A stretch of 6,271 bases of DNA from Selenomonadaceae bacterium (lineage in GTDB: Bacteria > Bacillota > Negativicutes > Selenomonadales > Selenomonadaceae), in assembly GCA_017484235.1 (NCBI GenBank), contig JAFUTM010000148.1, forward strand, positions 1-6,271, written 5' to 3'. The first letter of the stretch is position 1, and each line of letters opens with the position of its first letter. This document shows positions 5,937 through 6,271 of the stretch, in pieces. The notes beneath the pieces were generated by a model. It saw only the letters and a program-made list of their open reading frames with translations. It ran no database searches and was not told the origin of the DNA. Position numbers and translations under genes: made by a program.

Positions 5937-6271
5937 TTAAAAACGTGAGCGATTAATTTTCATCTGAGCAACTTTAAATTCGTTATCTATTTCGCGCATA
6001 TACTGAGCTGATATTTTACTGAATGGAGTAGACAATGCGCGATGTTTTATGAGCACTGTTTGAACTACTCGTAAATATGCCAGATTTTTTGAAAATTCTT
6101 TATAAGTATCGCTGTTTCGCAAGACGACCGGCAATTTTAGGGCTTCTTCGTAAGTTTTTATCACTTTTGAATAGGCCGCTTGTTCTTTATAAATATTGCC
6201 AAGATCAATTGCTATAAATGGTGCATAATCATCATTCTTATAGCGTTCAAGTGCTCTCTGATAAGCAAGGA
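5937..6271 (-). CDS. C-terminal part of a tetratricopeptide (TPR) repeat protein, 5' end outside window
   Basis: The frame is open from the right edge of the window to a TAA at 5937-5939, so only the last 110 residues are seen. Residues about 17-47 of the visible part (PFIAIDLGNIYKEQ then YSKVIKTYEEALKLP) match a TPR unit: a small residue and LG-x-x-Y in helix A, then Y-x-x-V/A-I-x-x-Y-E-x-A-L-x-L-P in helix B. The preceding LAYQRALERY looks like helix B of another repeat. The tail (VVLRNSDTYKEF...QYMREIDNEFKVAQMKINRSRF) is charged and probably helical. TPRs are protein-interaction scaffolds; the partner is unknown. A GTG at 6164 is an internal Val codon, not a start. It lies 122 bp upstream of the PRC-barrel start on the same strand, so the two may be functionally linked. 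Confidence 0.8.
   Translation of the reverse strand, partial: LAYQRALERYKNDDYAPFIAIDLGNIYKEQAAYSKVIKTYEEALKLPVVLRNSDTYKEFSKNLAYLRVVQTVLIKHRALSTPFSKISAQYMREIDNEFKVAQMKINRSRF

Noticed and set aside
5937..6164. Stand-alone 75-residue gene starting at the GTG at 6164
   Set aside because: The frame stays open to the window edge and the upstream codons complete a TPR unit, so this is the end of a longer gene.
1..6271. CRISPR, toxin-antitoxin, phage, transposase, tRNA or rRNA content
   Set aside because: I read both strands for repeat-spacer arrays, integrase or transposase motifs and tRNA-like structures and found none.

Overview
The window looks like a chromosomal segment of an AT-rich, low-GC, hydrogenase-carrying anaerobe. 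The gene set fits a Firmicutes lineage, perhaps a Negativicutes/Selenomonas-type bacterium: hyp hydrogenase-maturation genes, a PRC-barrel protein beside a TPR protein, and a secreted subtype-B-like tannase. That placement is inferred from protein resemblance and Shine-Dalgarno usage; no rRNA or other marker gene is present.

Layout, left to right: hypB (minus strand, interrupted, runs off the left edge); a 120-141 bp divergent promoter region; an exported tannase-family esterase (plus strand, 604-2199); a 237 bp gene-free stretch holding short repeats, a GC-rich patch and a strong hairpin (2200-2436); hypD (minus, 2437-3549); a symmetrical intergenic terminator (3571-3628) that overlaps a possible hypD promoter; a PRC-barrel protein with a long Pro/Glu/Ala/Met repeat region (minus, 3664-5814); a promoter and leader region; and the C-terminal end of a TPR protein (minus, 5937 to the right edge).

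HypB (GTPase for Ni insertion) and HypD (Fe-S scaffold for the Fe(CN)2CO group) belong to the [NiFe]-hydrogenase maturation pathway. No hypA, hypC, hypE or hypF is visible between or beside them. The tannase gene lies between the two hyp genes on the opposite strand and has no obvious biochemical link to them. The clearest anomaly is in hypB: a TAA codon stands exactly where the family has the Glu of the conserved 'SVTEGDDKPLKYP' stretch, and the frame after it still encodes the expected residues to the window edge. This is a single G-to-T nonsense change or a sequence error, and it leaves a product without the G4 (NKxD) region.

I see no CRISPR array, tRNA, rRNA, transposase or defence system, and nothing I can honestly call a new multi-gene system. 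The points most worth a second look are the hypB nonsense codon, the 399 bp in-gene repeats of the PRC-barrel protein, and the promoter/terminator overlap before hypD.
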